From assembly GCA_028288385.1 (NCBI GenBank), contig JAQBNX010000364.1, positions 1 through 6,058 on the forward strand: a DNA stretch of 6,058 nt, in the 5' to 3' direction. Shown here piece by piece: positions 1 to 6,058 of the stretch. Position 1 is the first letter of the stretch. Each line of letters opens with the position of its first letter. The notes under the pieces are model-generated. The model searched no databases and had not been told where the DNA came from. It was given only the letters and a program-made list of their open reading frames with translations. This DNA comes from Spirosoma sp. (GTDB taxonomy: Bacteria > Bacteroidota > Bacteroidia > Cytophagales > Spirosomataceae). The position numbers were made by a program, and so were the translations under genes.

Positions 1-1350
1 CGTCGTGAGGCCGACACCGAGTACATTGCTGGGTTGTTCAAGGGTACGCTGTCTACGTTTGATTTACCCCGGGTCGATTCGCCTAAATCGGCCGAGATGG
101 CAAGCCTGTCCAAACTGGTTTACCAGAACACACCCTACACAAAGGAGAAGGAAAAACTGGCACTTGGTGATGCAGGGGCATCTCCCATTCCGAAAAACGT
201 GGGTCAGAAGTCATCAACTATTAAGCACGTATTTTACATAATTAAGGAAAACCGTACCTACGACCAGATTTTTGGCGATATGGCCGGTGGCAATGGAGAC
301 GCGTCGCTATGCCTGTTTCCTGAGAAAGTAACGCCGAATCACCATGCGCTGGCCCGCGAATTTGTCTTGTTGGATAACTTCTACGTCGATGCCGAAGTGA
401 GTGCTGATGGCCATAACTGGAGTACGGCGGCCTACGCCAACGACTACGTCGAAAAAAACTGGCCAACGAGTTACGGTGGTCGGGGCGGTACGTATGATTT
501 CGAAGGAAGCCGGCCGGTGGCCTATCCCAAAAAAGGCTTTATCTGGGATTATTGCCAGCGGGCGGGCCTGCGCTATCGCAGTTATGGCGAGTTTCAGGCA
601 TACGCAAAACGCAAAGGCTCAGCACTAGACGGTCGGTTTGCGCCTAACTACACAGATTTCGACATGAATATCAAGTATATTGACCGTGTAGAAATCTGGA
701 AAAAAGACTTTGATTCACTCGTTACCCGCAACGCCGTCCCACACTTTAGCAGCATCCGGCTCGGCAACGATCACACGAGCGGTGCCCGGATTGGTGCTCC
801 CACGCCTACGGCCCACGTTGCTGACAATGACTTGGCGCTGGGACGGTTAATCGAACATCTCTCGAAAAGCCCGATTTGGAAGGAGTCAGTGGTGTTCGTG
901 CTGGAAGACGACGCCCAGAACGGGGCCGACCATGTCGATGCGCACCGGTCTCCCGCGCTCGTCATTAGCCCTTATACCAGGCGTCGCCACACTGAGCACA
1001 CGATGTACTCAACCTCCGGTATGCTCAGAACGATGGAGTTGATTTTGGGCCTGCCGCCCATGAGCCAGTATGATGCCGGTGCCATGCCCATGTTTGCCTG
1101 TTTCACTAATACACCCACGCTCACGCCCTATACACACATCCCGACCACGGTTGATCTTGAGGCCAAAAACACGGCGATGACCGAACCAGCCCGTCAGTCG
1201 GAGAAACTAGACCTGCGTTACGCCGATAAAATTGACGACCGGTTGTTCAATGAGATCATCTGGAAGACCGTCAGGGGCGAACATTCGGTGATGCCTGCAC
1301 CAAAGCGGGGGGCTTTTCTGGTAGTTGCTAAGGAGGATGACGACGATTAA
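1..1350 (+). CDS. Phosphoesterase-family protein (alkaline phosphatase-like), 5' end outside window
   Basis: The frame is open from base 1, so this is the C-terminal 449 residues of a longer protein. The TTG at 34 is not a credible start because coding sequence continues upstream of it. Numbering from base 1, the segment KHVFYIIKENRTYDQIFGD contains the ENR(T/S)(Y/F)D signature at residues 83-88, followed by SADGHNWS near 134-141 and EDDAQNGADHVDAHR at 302-316. The latter is the Asp/His-rich metal-site segment of the phosphoesterase family (Pfam PF04185 type, alkaline phosphatase superfamily fold). In Bacteroidota this module usually follows a YncE-like beta-propeller, and the first residues (YIAGLFKGTLSTFDLP) look like the end of such a propeller. 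The protein ends in an acidic KEDDDD tail. The family hydrolyses phosphate esters, but the substrate here is unknown. Export cannot be judged because the N-terminus is missing. A terminator follows directly. Confidence 0.9.
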   Translation, partial: RREADTEYIAGLFKGTLSTFDLPRVDSPKSAEMASLSKLVYQNTPYTKEKEKLALGDAGASPIPKNVGQKSSTIKHVFYIIKENRTYDQIFGDMAGGNGDASLCLFPEKVTPNHHALAREFVLLDNFYVDAEVSADGHNWSTAAYANDYVEKNWPTSYGGRGGTYDFEGSRPVAYPKKGFIWDYCQRAGLRYRSYGEFQAYAKRKGSALDGRFAPNYTDFDMNIKYIDRVEIWKKDFDSLVTRNAVPHFSSIRLGNDHTSGARIGAPTPTAHVADNDLALGRLIEHLSKSPIWKESVVFVLEDDAQNGADHVDAHRSPALVISPYTRRRHTEHTMYSTSGMLRTMELILGLPPMSQYDAGAMPMFACFTNTPTLTPYTHIPTTVDLEAKNTAMTEPARQSEKLDLRYADKIDDRLFNEIIWKTVRGEHSVMPAPKRGAFLVVAKEDDDD

Positions 1351-1367
1351 TTAACTTCAGCCTGGAA

Positions 1368-1413
1368 GACAAAAGACCTAACCAGGGCAAACTCCTTAGT
1401 TAGGTCTTTTGTC
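1368..1413. terminator. Bidirectional intrinsic terminator between convergent genes
   Basis: A perfect 15-bp inverted repeat lies at 1368-1382 and 1399-1413 (gacaaaagacctaac against gttaggtcttttgtc) with a 16-base loop. The outer part of the stem is A-rich on the left and T-rich on the right, and TCTTTTGTCATTTTA follows on the plus strand, so it can stop transcription from both sides. It sits 17 bases after the phosphoesterase stop and 15 bases after the stop of the minus-strand gene, which is where a shared terminator would be expected. Confidence 0.88.
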
Positions 1414-1428
1414 ATTTTAGACAATTAG

Positions 1429-1743
1429 TCAGGCCACTTCAGCCATAACCACCACATCAACCCAGCCATTGTAGAGGTCATCGATGTTGCCGGAACTGTC
1501 CCGGAAAAGATAGGCAATGTCGAAGCAAACGCCGTTGCCCTCCACTACGTGTACATTGCTGATCTCTACTTTCTGTCGAAGTACCTCATGGTCTTCGCCC
1601 GTGTAGCCTATGTCGAAGCCCTTGATGGTGGCTTCAGCGCGTCGTACGGGTGATGAGAAGATCACTTTCTGGTCTCGTTGCGTGTTTGTCTGACCAGTGG
1701 TTGGAACGAAACTCACGCGTCTGGTTCTAAAATCAAATGCCAT
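1429..1743 (-). CDS. Small protein of unknown function (104 aa), possible beta-sandwich fold
   Basis: The ATG at 1743-1741 is preceded by a clear Shine-Dalgarno site (AAGGAGGG) at good spacing, and the stop is placed just before a shared terminator, so this is very probably a real single-gene unit. The product has no signal peptide (MAFDFRTRR start) and no membrane segment. It has alternating hydrophobic/polar stretches typical of beta strands: QKVIFSSPV, ATIKGFDIGY, KVEISNVHVV, GVCFDIAYLF, GWVDVVVMAEVA. It also carries a distinct RDSSGNIDDLYNGWVDV segment near residues 81-97. The pattern (VxF, then a central Ile-Lys-Gly-Phe-Asp strand, then a final aromatic/Val-Ala strand) loosely recalls H-type lectin-like six-stranded sandwiches, but this is an inference from strand layout and not a recognised domain match. 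No function is assigned. It is divergent from the acylase gene and convergent with the phosphoesterase gene. Confidence 0.82.
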   Translation of the reverse strand: MAFDFRTRRVSFVPTTGQTNTQRDQKVIFSSPVRRAEATIKGFDIGYTGEDHEVLRQKVEISNVHVVEGNGVCFDIAYLFRDSSGNIDDLYNGWVDVVVMAEVA

Positions 1744-1747
1744 GATA

Positions 1748-1755
1748 CCCTCCTT
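1748..1755 (-). promoter_or_regulatory. Strong Shine-Dalgarno site of the 104-aa gene
   Basis: The minus strand reads AAGGAGGG, with the AGGAGG core five bases before the ATG, directly preceded by an A-rich run (aaaaacaaaaa). It fixes the start of the small gene. It stands out because neither the acylase gene nor argS in this window has a comparable site, in line with the general weakness of Shine-Dalgarno signals in Bacteroidota. Confidence 0.8.
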
Positions 1756-1859
1756 TTTGTTTTTGGTTTAACAATAGTCGCCCAATCGGGCTTAACAAAG
1801 GTGGAGGGTTGGATGTCTATTTTTTAGCGTGAACATCCCCATTCGTTACGTCCGTACTT

Positions 1860-1878
1860 CTACGCCGAAAGGCCGTAG
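1860..1878 (+). other. Small GAAA-loop hairpin upstream of the acylase gene
   Basis: The bases CTACG-CC-GAAA-GG-C-CGTAG can fold into a 7-bp stem with one bulged C (1873) and a GNRA-type GAAA tetraloop (1867-1870). It lies about 97 bases before the acylase start and could be in its leader or an operator-like site. No T-run follows, so it is not a terminator. It may be chance. Confidence 0.25.
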
Positions 1879-1974
1879 TTTATGTATGGATAAGCGTAGC
1901 GTTTATTCACGGTTTGCCCATATCTCCGAATATCCTTGAAAGCTTTTTTATCTATTCGTCTCAACGTTATTACT

Positions 1975-4383
1975 ATGCGCCGACGCCTGTTATTGATTAC
2001 CTGTTTCATCCTGTCGGTTTCTTATTTCTGCTGTGCACAACCTGTCCAAACGTTAAAAACACCCGGCTTGCAACAGCCTGTCGAGATCATCCGGGACCAG
2101 TGGGGCGTCAATCATATCTATGCAAAAAATGAACATGACCTGTTTTATGCGCAGGGCTACTCAGCCGCACAGGACCGGCTATTTCAACTGGAAATCTGGC
2201 GTCGGCAGGCGACCGGCACCGTAGCCGAACTGCTAGGTCCGCAGGAAACCAAACGCGACATCGGCACCCGGCTCTTTCGCTTCCGGGGTAACATTGATAA
2301 AGAACTGCTTCATTATCATCCACACGGTCCCCAGATTGTGCGGGCGTTTGTCGAGGGTATCAATGCCTATATTACCGAGGCCCTAAAAACACCGGATAAA
2401 CTGCCATTTGAGTTTCAGGTGCTAAACACAAAACCAGCTTTATGGACGCCCGAGGTAGTGATTAGCCGCCATCAGGGATTGGCCTATAACGTGCGGGACG
2501 AACTGAATTACGGTCGGTTGGTTAAACTCATTGGCGCTGATAAACTGCGCGAGTTAAGCTGGTTTCATCCTCGGTCCGACGCTTCGGTAACAAAATCAAC
2601 CGAGCCTGATTTGACCCTGCACGTTAATGGTGATGAACTGCTCCAACCTATTCTAACATTGTATGAAGCGTTCAGGTTGCCGCTAAAATTTGACGGCCGG
2701 GCCACCAAAGCCGATGAGGACGAAGCCAATCGGGTTAAGGCAGACGCTTACTTTGATACGGAGAAACAATACGTAGGATCGAACAACTGGGTTATTTCGG
2801 GTCGTAAATCGAGTAGCGGCTACCCCATGCTGGCCAACGACCCGCACCGGGCACAAAGCACACCCTCGCTACGGTACTGGGTTCACTTGAGCGCGCCCGG
2901 CTGGAACGTGATTGGTGCTGGTGAGCCAACCTTGCCCGGCATCTCTATTGGACACAACGACTATGGTGCGTGGGGACTAACGATTTTTGAGACGGATAAT
3001 GAGGACTTATACGTCTACGAGACTAATCCTACCAATCCCAACCAGTACCGCTATAAAGGCAACTGGGTGACAATGAAAACGCTGACTGAAACCATACCGA
3101 TGAAAAGCGGGTCACCCGTTGTTGCTACGTTGAAATATACGCAGCACGGCCCGGTGGTGTTCGAGGATAAAGCCCGTCACAAAGCCTACGCCATTCGGGC
3201 AGGCTGGCTCGAATGGGGCTGCGCACCCTATCTAGCCAGTTTACGGATGAACCAGGCAAAAAATTGGCCTGAGTTTCGGCAGGCTTGTTTTTACAGCCGG
3301 ATACCTGGCGAAAACATGATCTGGGCCGATAAAACGGGTACGATTGGCTGGCAGGCCGTGGGGCTATCGCCAATTAGAAAGAACCATACGGGATTAGTGC
3401 CGGTACCGGGAGATGGTCGGTTCGAGTGGGAGGGTTATCTACCCATTCAGCAGATGCCTAACAAACTTAATCCGCCCGAGGGATACGTCGTTACCGCCAA
3501 TAATAACCTTACCCCCGCCAACTTCCCCAACCGCAACGCCATCGGCTGGACCTGGGCCGCGCCGAGTCGGGCGCACCGGATTGAAGAGGTACTGAATGAC
3601 GGAAGGCGTAAAAACCTGGTAGACTTTATGGCGCTTCAGGCCGATTACTTGTCCATACCGGCCCGGACGCTGGTGCCCTTACTGCAAAATCTGTCGTCGC
3701 CCAACGACCGCACCGAACAGGCCTTGACGTATTTGCGAAAGTGGGATTATAAACTCGATCCGAGTTCGGTGGCAGCCTCGATCTACGTAGCGTGGGAGGG
3801 GCAATTGAAAAAGGCTCTTTATGAGGCCACCGTCCCGCAAAATGCTAGGCAGTATCTGAAAACGTTGCCATCCAAACGAGTAATCGACTGGCTGGTGACA
3901 CCAAACCCAGCCATTGCCCATGGTAACCCCATAGCCAGCCGCGACAGCCTGCTGCTCACCTGCCTGGACCACGCTGTGGCCGAACTAACCAACCGGCTGG
4001 GTGCCGAGCCGGACGACTGGTCATACGGGCAGCGCAAAAACAAGCACATAACCCTCACGCATCCGCTCAGTGACCTGGTGGATGAGTCCATGCGGGAAAA
4101 AATTAACCTTGGTCCCGTAGCGCGGGGTGGCTATGCAGAAACTGTCAACGCGACGGCCAACGACCTTAATCAAACCCACGGTGCCTCGTTCCGAATTCTG
4201 GTCGACACAGAAGACTGGGACAAAACCCTGGGAATTAACAGCCCCGGTCAGTCGGGAGACCCGGTGAGCCCTCACTATCGCGACCTTTTTCCATTATGGG
4301 CTGAGAACGGCTACTTCCCGGTGTTTTTCTCGAAAGACAAGGTGAAGGCCGTAGCCGAGAAGACGACGGTGTTGCAGCCATGA
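1975..4383 (+). CDS. Exported penicillin acylase-family Ntn hydrolase (peptidase family S45)
   Basis: This encodes an 802-residue precursor of the N-terminal-nucleophile acylases, which cleave amide bonds such as those of beta-lactam side chains or acyl-homoserine lactones. I chose the ATG at 1975 over the in-frame TTG at 1936 because it gives a clean signal peptide: MRRR, a hydrophobic stretch LLLITCFILSVSYFCC, and a likely cut after A21 (CCA|QPV). The protein is thus probably periplasmic. The alpha part begins with VEIIRDQWGVNHIYA and AAQDRLFQLEIWRR, typical of the family. Autoprocessing is expected before S269 in YVG|SNNWVISG, giving a beta chain of 534 residues. Counting S269 as beta-1, the expected residues are present: H at beta-23 (DPHR, H291), Asp at beta-73 and beta-76 (calcium ligands in penicillin G acylase), and Asn at beta-241 (N509 in TANNN). 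The C-terminal block GGYAETVNA...GQSGDPVSPHYRDL is also typical. No Shine-Dalgarno site precedes the start. The substrate cannot be told from sequence; an acyl-homoserine lactone or another N-acyl compound is as likely as penicillin. Confidence 0.93.
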   Translation: MRRRLLLITCFILSVSYFCCAQPVQTLKTPGLQQPVEIIRDQWGVNHIYAKNEHDLFYAQGYSAAQDRLFQLEIWRRQATGTVAELLGPQETKRDIGTRLFRFRGNIDKELLHYHPHGPQIVRAFVEGINAYITEALKTPDKLPFEFQVLNTKPALWTPEVVISRHQGLAYNVRDELNYGRLVKLIGADKLRELSWFHPRSDASVTKSTEPDLTLHVNGDELLQPILTLYEAFRLPLKFDGRATKADEDEANRVKADAYFDTEKQYVGSNNWVISGRKSSSGYPMLANDPHRAQSTPSLRYWVHLSAPGWNVIGAGEPTLPGISIGHNDYGAWGLTIFETDNEDLYVYETNPTNPNQYRYKGNWVTMKTLTETIPMKSGSPVVATLKYTQHGPVVFEDKARHKAYAIRAGWLEWGCAPYLASLRMNQAKNWPEFRQACFYSRIPGENMIWADKTGTIGWQAVGLSPIRKNHTGLVPVPGDGRFEWEGYLPIQQMPNKLNPPEGYVVTANNNLTPANFPNRNAIGWTWAAPSRAHRIEEVLNDGRRKNLVDFMALQADYLSIPARTLVPLLQNLSSPNDRTEQALTYLRKWDYKLDPSSVAASIYVAWEGQLKKALYEATVPQNARQYLKTLPSKRVIDWLVTPNPAIAHGNPIASRDSLLLTCLDHAVAELTNRLGAEPDDWSYGQRKNKHITLTHPLSDLVDESMREKINLGPVARGGYAETVNATANDLNQTHGASFRILVDTEDWDKTLGINSPGQSGDPVSPHYRDLFPLWAENGYFPVFFSKDKVKAVAEKTTVLQP

Positions 4384-4484
4384 AAGAGGTGATTGGGGCC
4401 ATAGGGGCTGAATCGTATGTGCTACGGTATGGTCGCCTACAATTCGTACTTTTGCCCCGCGAACCACCAAACACAGTGCAGTGA
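4380..4484 (+). CDS. Possible 34-residue ORF bridging the acylase gene and argS
   Basis: An ATG at 4380 overlaps the acylase stop (ATGA), and the reading frame stays open for 34 codons to a TGA at 4482-4484 that overlaps the GTG start of argS (GTGA). The product would be MKEVIGAIGAESYVLRYGRL followed by QFVLLPREPPNTVQ. The two 4-base junctions are the arrangement used for translational coupling. Against it: no homology is recognised, there is no Shine-Dalgarno site of its own, a good argS promoter box lies inside it, and a 34-codon open frame is not rare by chance. Confidence 0.2.
   Translation: MKEVIGAIGAESYVLRYGRLQFVLLPREPPNTVQ
4447..4454 (+). promoter_or_regulatory. Bacteroidota-type -7 promoter box of argS
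   Basis: TACTTTTG matches the TAnnTTTG consensus of the Bacteroidota primary sigma factor in full. It ends 26 bases before the argS GTG, so a transcript would have a leader of about 20 bases. A clear -33 TTG at the usual distance is not seen; the nearest similar bases (TGTG at 4418-4421) are rather far. The box implies that argS can be transcribed independently of the acylase gene. Confidence 0.6.
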
Positions 4485-5929
4485 ACATACAGGAAGAAGT
4501 AAGCAGTGCCATTCAGCAGGCCGTAACTGCGTTATACCAGCATGAAATTGGCGATGTCGTTCTACAGCCTACCAAGAAAGAATTTGAGGGAACCTACACC
4601 TTCGTTACGTTTCCACTAACGAAAACACTCCGCCAGGCACCGGCCCAAATTGGGCAGGCTATTGGCGCGTGGCTGGTCGAAAATACAGATGTCGTCAGGG
4701 CGTTCAACGTTGTGCAGGGGTTTCTCAACATCAGCATTGCCGATGCCGCCTGGCTAAAGGTGCTGACTAATATAGCGGCTAAACCGGCATTCGGTACGTT
4801 TCCCAGCCAGAACCGTGACGGCAAACCGAAATCGGTGATGGTTGAGTTTTCTTCGCCTAATACGAATAAGCCGCTGCACCTCGGGCACTTGCGCAACATC
4901 TTTCTGGGAGACTCGGTCAGCCGAATTCTAACGGCCAACGGCTATAACGTCGCTAAAACCTGCATCGTCAATGACCGGGGCGTCCACATCTGCAAGTCAA
5001 TGCTGGCTTATCAGCTATTTGGCGAGGGAGAGACTCCCGAATCGTCGGGTATGAAGGGTGACCACCTGATCGGAAAGTACTACGTCCTGTTCGACAAGGC
5101 TTACAAAGCACAGGTTGAGGAAATGGTGGCCGCAGGAACTGACAAAGAGACTGCCGAAAAAACGGCCCCGCTGATGCAGCAGGTTCAGCAGATGCTCAGG
5201 ATGTGGGAGCAAAATGACCCCGAAACCTTAGTGCTCTGGAATAAACTCAATGGCTGGGTCTATGCTGGTTTTGACGCTACGTACCGCACCATTGGCATCA
5301 CGTTCGACAAGATTTATTACGAATCCCAAACCTATTTGCTGGGTAAGGAAATCATTGAAGCAGGACTACAGCAGGGCATTTTCTACCGCAAAGATGATAA
5401 CTCCGTCTGGATCGATCTGACCGAAGAAGGGCTGGATCAGAAGCTTGTCCTGCGGGCCGATGGTACGTCGGTTTATATAACGCAGGACCTTGGCACAACC
5501 GAACTAAAATACGAAGACTTCGGCGCTGACCGCCAGATCTGGGTGGTTGGTAACGAGCAGGATTACCATTTCAACGTGTTGTTCTCCATTCTGCGCCGGT
5601 TAGGTCGGCCCTATGCCAGCGAGTTGTTTCACTTATCCTACGGCATGGTAGACTTGCCAACGGGTAAGATGATGTCGCGCGAGGGTACCGTTGTCGATGC
5701 CGACGATCTGATTCAGGAAACGATTGATGCGGCTTCGGCAGCTGCCGATGATGCCGCCAAGGGAAAACTCGATGAGTTTAGCGAAAAAGAAAAAACGGAA
5801 CTGTTTCAGATGCTGGGTTTGGGGGCACTAAAATATTATCTGTTAAAAGTGGACCCCCAGAAGCGGATGCAGTTTAACCCGGCCGAGTCTGTGGATCTGC
5901 ATGGCAACACCGGACCCTACATTAAGTAA
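4481..5929 (+). CDS. argS: Arginine--tRNA ligase (ArgRS), frame ends early at residue 482
   Basis: Class I aminoacyl-tRNA synthetase that charges tRNA-Arg with arginine in the cytoplasm. The GTG at 4481 is the best start: the product begins MNIQEEVSSAIQQAV as other Bacteroidota ArgRS proteins do, and no in-frame ATG lies nearby upstream. Residues 1 to about 110 form the ArgRS N-terminal tRNA-contact domain. The HIGH motif is HLGH at 133-136 (SSPNTNKPLHLGHLRN), and the KMSK-equivalent loop is KMMSREG at 396-402 followed by TVVDADDL. Bacteroidota enzymes as I remember them usually have KMKSREG here, so the Met at 398 may be a change. The catalytic core ends with DLHGNTGPYIK and then a TAA. Normal family members are close to 590-600 residues and carry on from this point (GPYIQYTHAR...) into the DALR anticodon-binding domain. 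As read, the product lacks that domain and should not be functional. The frame continues after the stop; see the next entry. Confidence 0.9.
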   Translation: MNIQEEVSSAIQQAVTALYQHEIGDVVLQPTKKEFEGTYTFVTFPLTKTLRQAPAQIGQAIGAWLVENTDVVRAFNVVQGFLNISIADAAWLKVLTNIAAKPAFGTFPSQNRDGKPKSVMVEFSSPNTNKPLHLGHLRNIFLGDSVSRILTANGYNVAKTCIVNDRGVHICKSMLAYQLFGEGETPESSGMKGDHLIGKYYVLFDKAYKAQVEEMVAAGTDKETAEKTAPLMQQVQQMLRMWEQNDPETLVLWNKLNGWVYAGFDATYRTIGITFDKIYYESQTYLLGKEIIEAGLQQGIFYRKDDNSVWIDLTEEGLDQKLVLRADGTSVYITQDLGTTELKYEDFGADRQIWVVGNEQDYHFNVLFSILRRLGRPYASELFHLSYGMVDLPTGKMMSREGTVVDADDLIQETIDAASAAADDAAKGKLDEFSEKEKTELFQMLGLGALKYYLLKVDPQKRMQFNPAESVDLHGNTGPYIK

Positions 5930-5953
5930 GTGCATGACCTGATTAAGTAAGTG
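5921..5953 (+). repeat. 12-base direct repeat carrying both in-frame stops of argS
   Basis: The word attaagtaagtg occurs at 5921-5932 and again at 5942-5953, with nine bases (catgacctg) between. The period is 21 bases, seven codons, so both copies read Ile-Lys-stop-Val in the argS frame. The two copies lie where intact ArgRS has I-Q-Y-T and I-R-S-V, so the block replaces normal sequence without changing its length. Confidence 0.9.
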
Positions 5954-6058
5954 TTACGTAAGGCGGCAGAGATGAAACTGGTGATTGATGAGCCGGTTGC
6001 AACAAAACTGGAATATTTTGATAAGAAACAAATATTTATGTTAATAAAGTTTCAGCTG
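5930..6058 (+). pseudogene. argS: In-phase continuation of argS beyond two stops, cut by window end
   Basis: Reading on in the argS frame after the TAA at 5927-5929 gives VHDLIK, a second TAA at 5948-5950, and then VLRKAAEMKLVIDEPVATKL followed by EYFDKKQIFMLIKFQL to the window edge. The VLRKAAEM segment is what follows the conserved IQYTHARIRS stretch in Bacteroidota ArgRS, and LE...KQIFMLIKF fits the start of the DALR domain. The spacing is exactly conserved: fourteen codons from the Ile of GPYI to the LRK, as expected in intact enzymes. Thus the damage is by substitutions, not by insertion or frameshift. The last 48 bases (6011-6058) are only about 21 percent GC, unlike the rest of the gene. 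The frame is not closed at the window end. It is either a disabled gene or a sequence fault. Confidence 0.75.

Larger units (their letters stand above)
1744..1974. other. Divergent intergenic region, promoters not resolved
   Basis: These 231 bases separate two divergent genes and must hold both promoters. I see no ORF worth calling. Small structures are present: a GCCC-AATC-GGGC hairpin at 1780-1791 flanked by two direct TTAACAA copies (1768-1774 and 1792-1798), and a hairpin at 1860-1878. The only candidate -7 box for the minus-strand gene is CACCTTTG (1803-1796, one mismatch to TAnnTTTG) without a convincing -33 element. No good TAnnTTTG match was found for the acylase gene. Confidence 0.6.

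Noticed and set aside
34..36. TTG at 34 as the start of the phosphoesterase gene
   Set aside because: The frame is open to base 1 and the upstream residues fit the family, so the gene is cut by the window edge and the TTG is internal.
242..466. Minus-strand and alternate-frame open frames over the three large genes
   Set aside because: They lie wholly inside well-supported coding regions, have arginine- or serine-rich low-complexity translations, and lack ribosome sites; they are shadows of the real genes.
1796..1803. Minus-strand CACCTTTG as a -7 promoter box for the small gene
   Set aside because: One mismatch to TAnnTTTG and no TTG at -33 distance, so it is too weak to list as a promoter.
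1936..1974. In-frame TTG at 1936 as the start of the acylase gene
   Set aside because: It would put 13 extra residues before the MRRR-LLLITCF signal peptide, and there is no ribosome site before it. The ATG at 1975 gives a typical signal sequence.
2016..2037. Lipoprotein signal (Cys-Cys) in the acylase signal peptide
   Set aside because: The residues before the cysteines (SYFCC) do not fit a lipobox, and CCA|Q is a good signal peptidase I site.
5927..5950. Programmed stop-codon readthrough or recoding in argS
   Set aside because: Two UAA codons occur close together within a stretch that has also lost its conserved residues. Mutation or sequence error explains this better than recoding.

Overview
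The window looks like chromosomal DNA of a Bacteroidota bacterium, most likely of the Cytophagales (Spirosoma-like). This rests on the sequence type of the ArgRS and the exported proteins, the roughly balanced base composition, the near absence of Shine-Dalgarno sites before two of the genes, and a TAnnTTTG-type -7 promoter box before argS. The placement is by recognition, not by a database search.

Layout. (1) Bases 1-1350, plus strand: the 3' part of a phosphoesterase-family protein (alkaline phosphatase-like fold, probably the C-terminal half of a YncE-propeller/phosphoesterase fusion). (2) Bases 1368-1413: a perfect 15-bp inverted repeat that serves as a terminator between convergent genes. 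(3) Bases 1429-1743, minus strand: a small protein of 104 residues without assigned function, preceded by a strong Shine-Dalgarno site. (4) Bases 1744-1974: a divergent intergenic region with small hairpins and no gene. (5) Bases 1975-4383, plus strand: a complete exported penicillin acylase-family Ntn hydrolase with all expected active-site residues. (6) Bases 4384-4480: a short spacer holding the argS promoter, and also a 34-codon ORF chained by 4-base overlaps to both neighbours. (7) Bases 4481-5929, plus strand: argS, starting at GTG, which runs into a TAA exactly inside the highly conserved stretch after GNTGPYI.

The most unusual part is the 3' end. Beyond the first stop the argS reading frame continues in the same phase, crosses a second TAA 21 bases later, and then resumes recognisable ArgRS sequence (VLRKAAEMKLVIDEP...) up to the window edge. 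The ten or so codons affected are length-neutral, contain a 12-base direct repeat, and are followed by about 48 bases with a strong drop in GC. Because ArgRS is normally essential and single copy, this is either a real broken or recombined copy or a sequence/assembly fault; the window alone cannot separate these.

The genes do not form an obvious pathway. The phosphoesterase and the acylase are probably extracytoplasmic hydrolases, the small minus-strand gene is transcribed on its own, and argS is a housekeeping gene with its own promoter. No CRISPR array, tRNA, rRNA or insertion sequence was seen.
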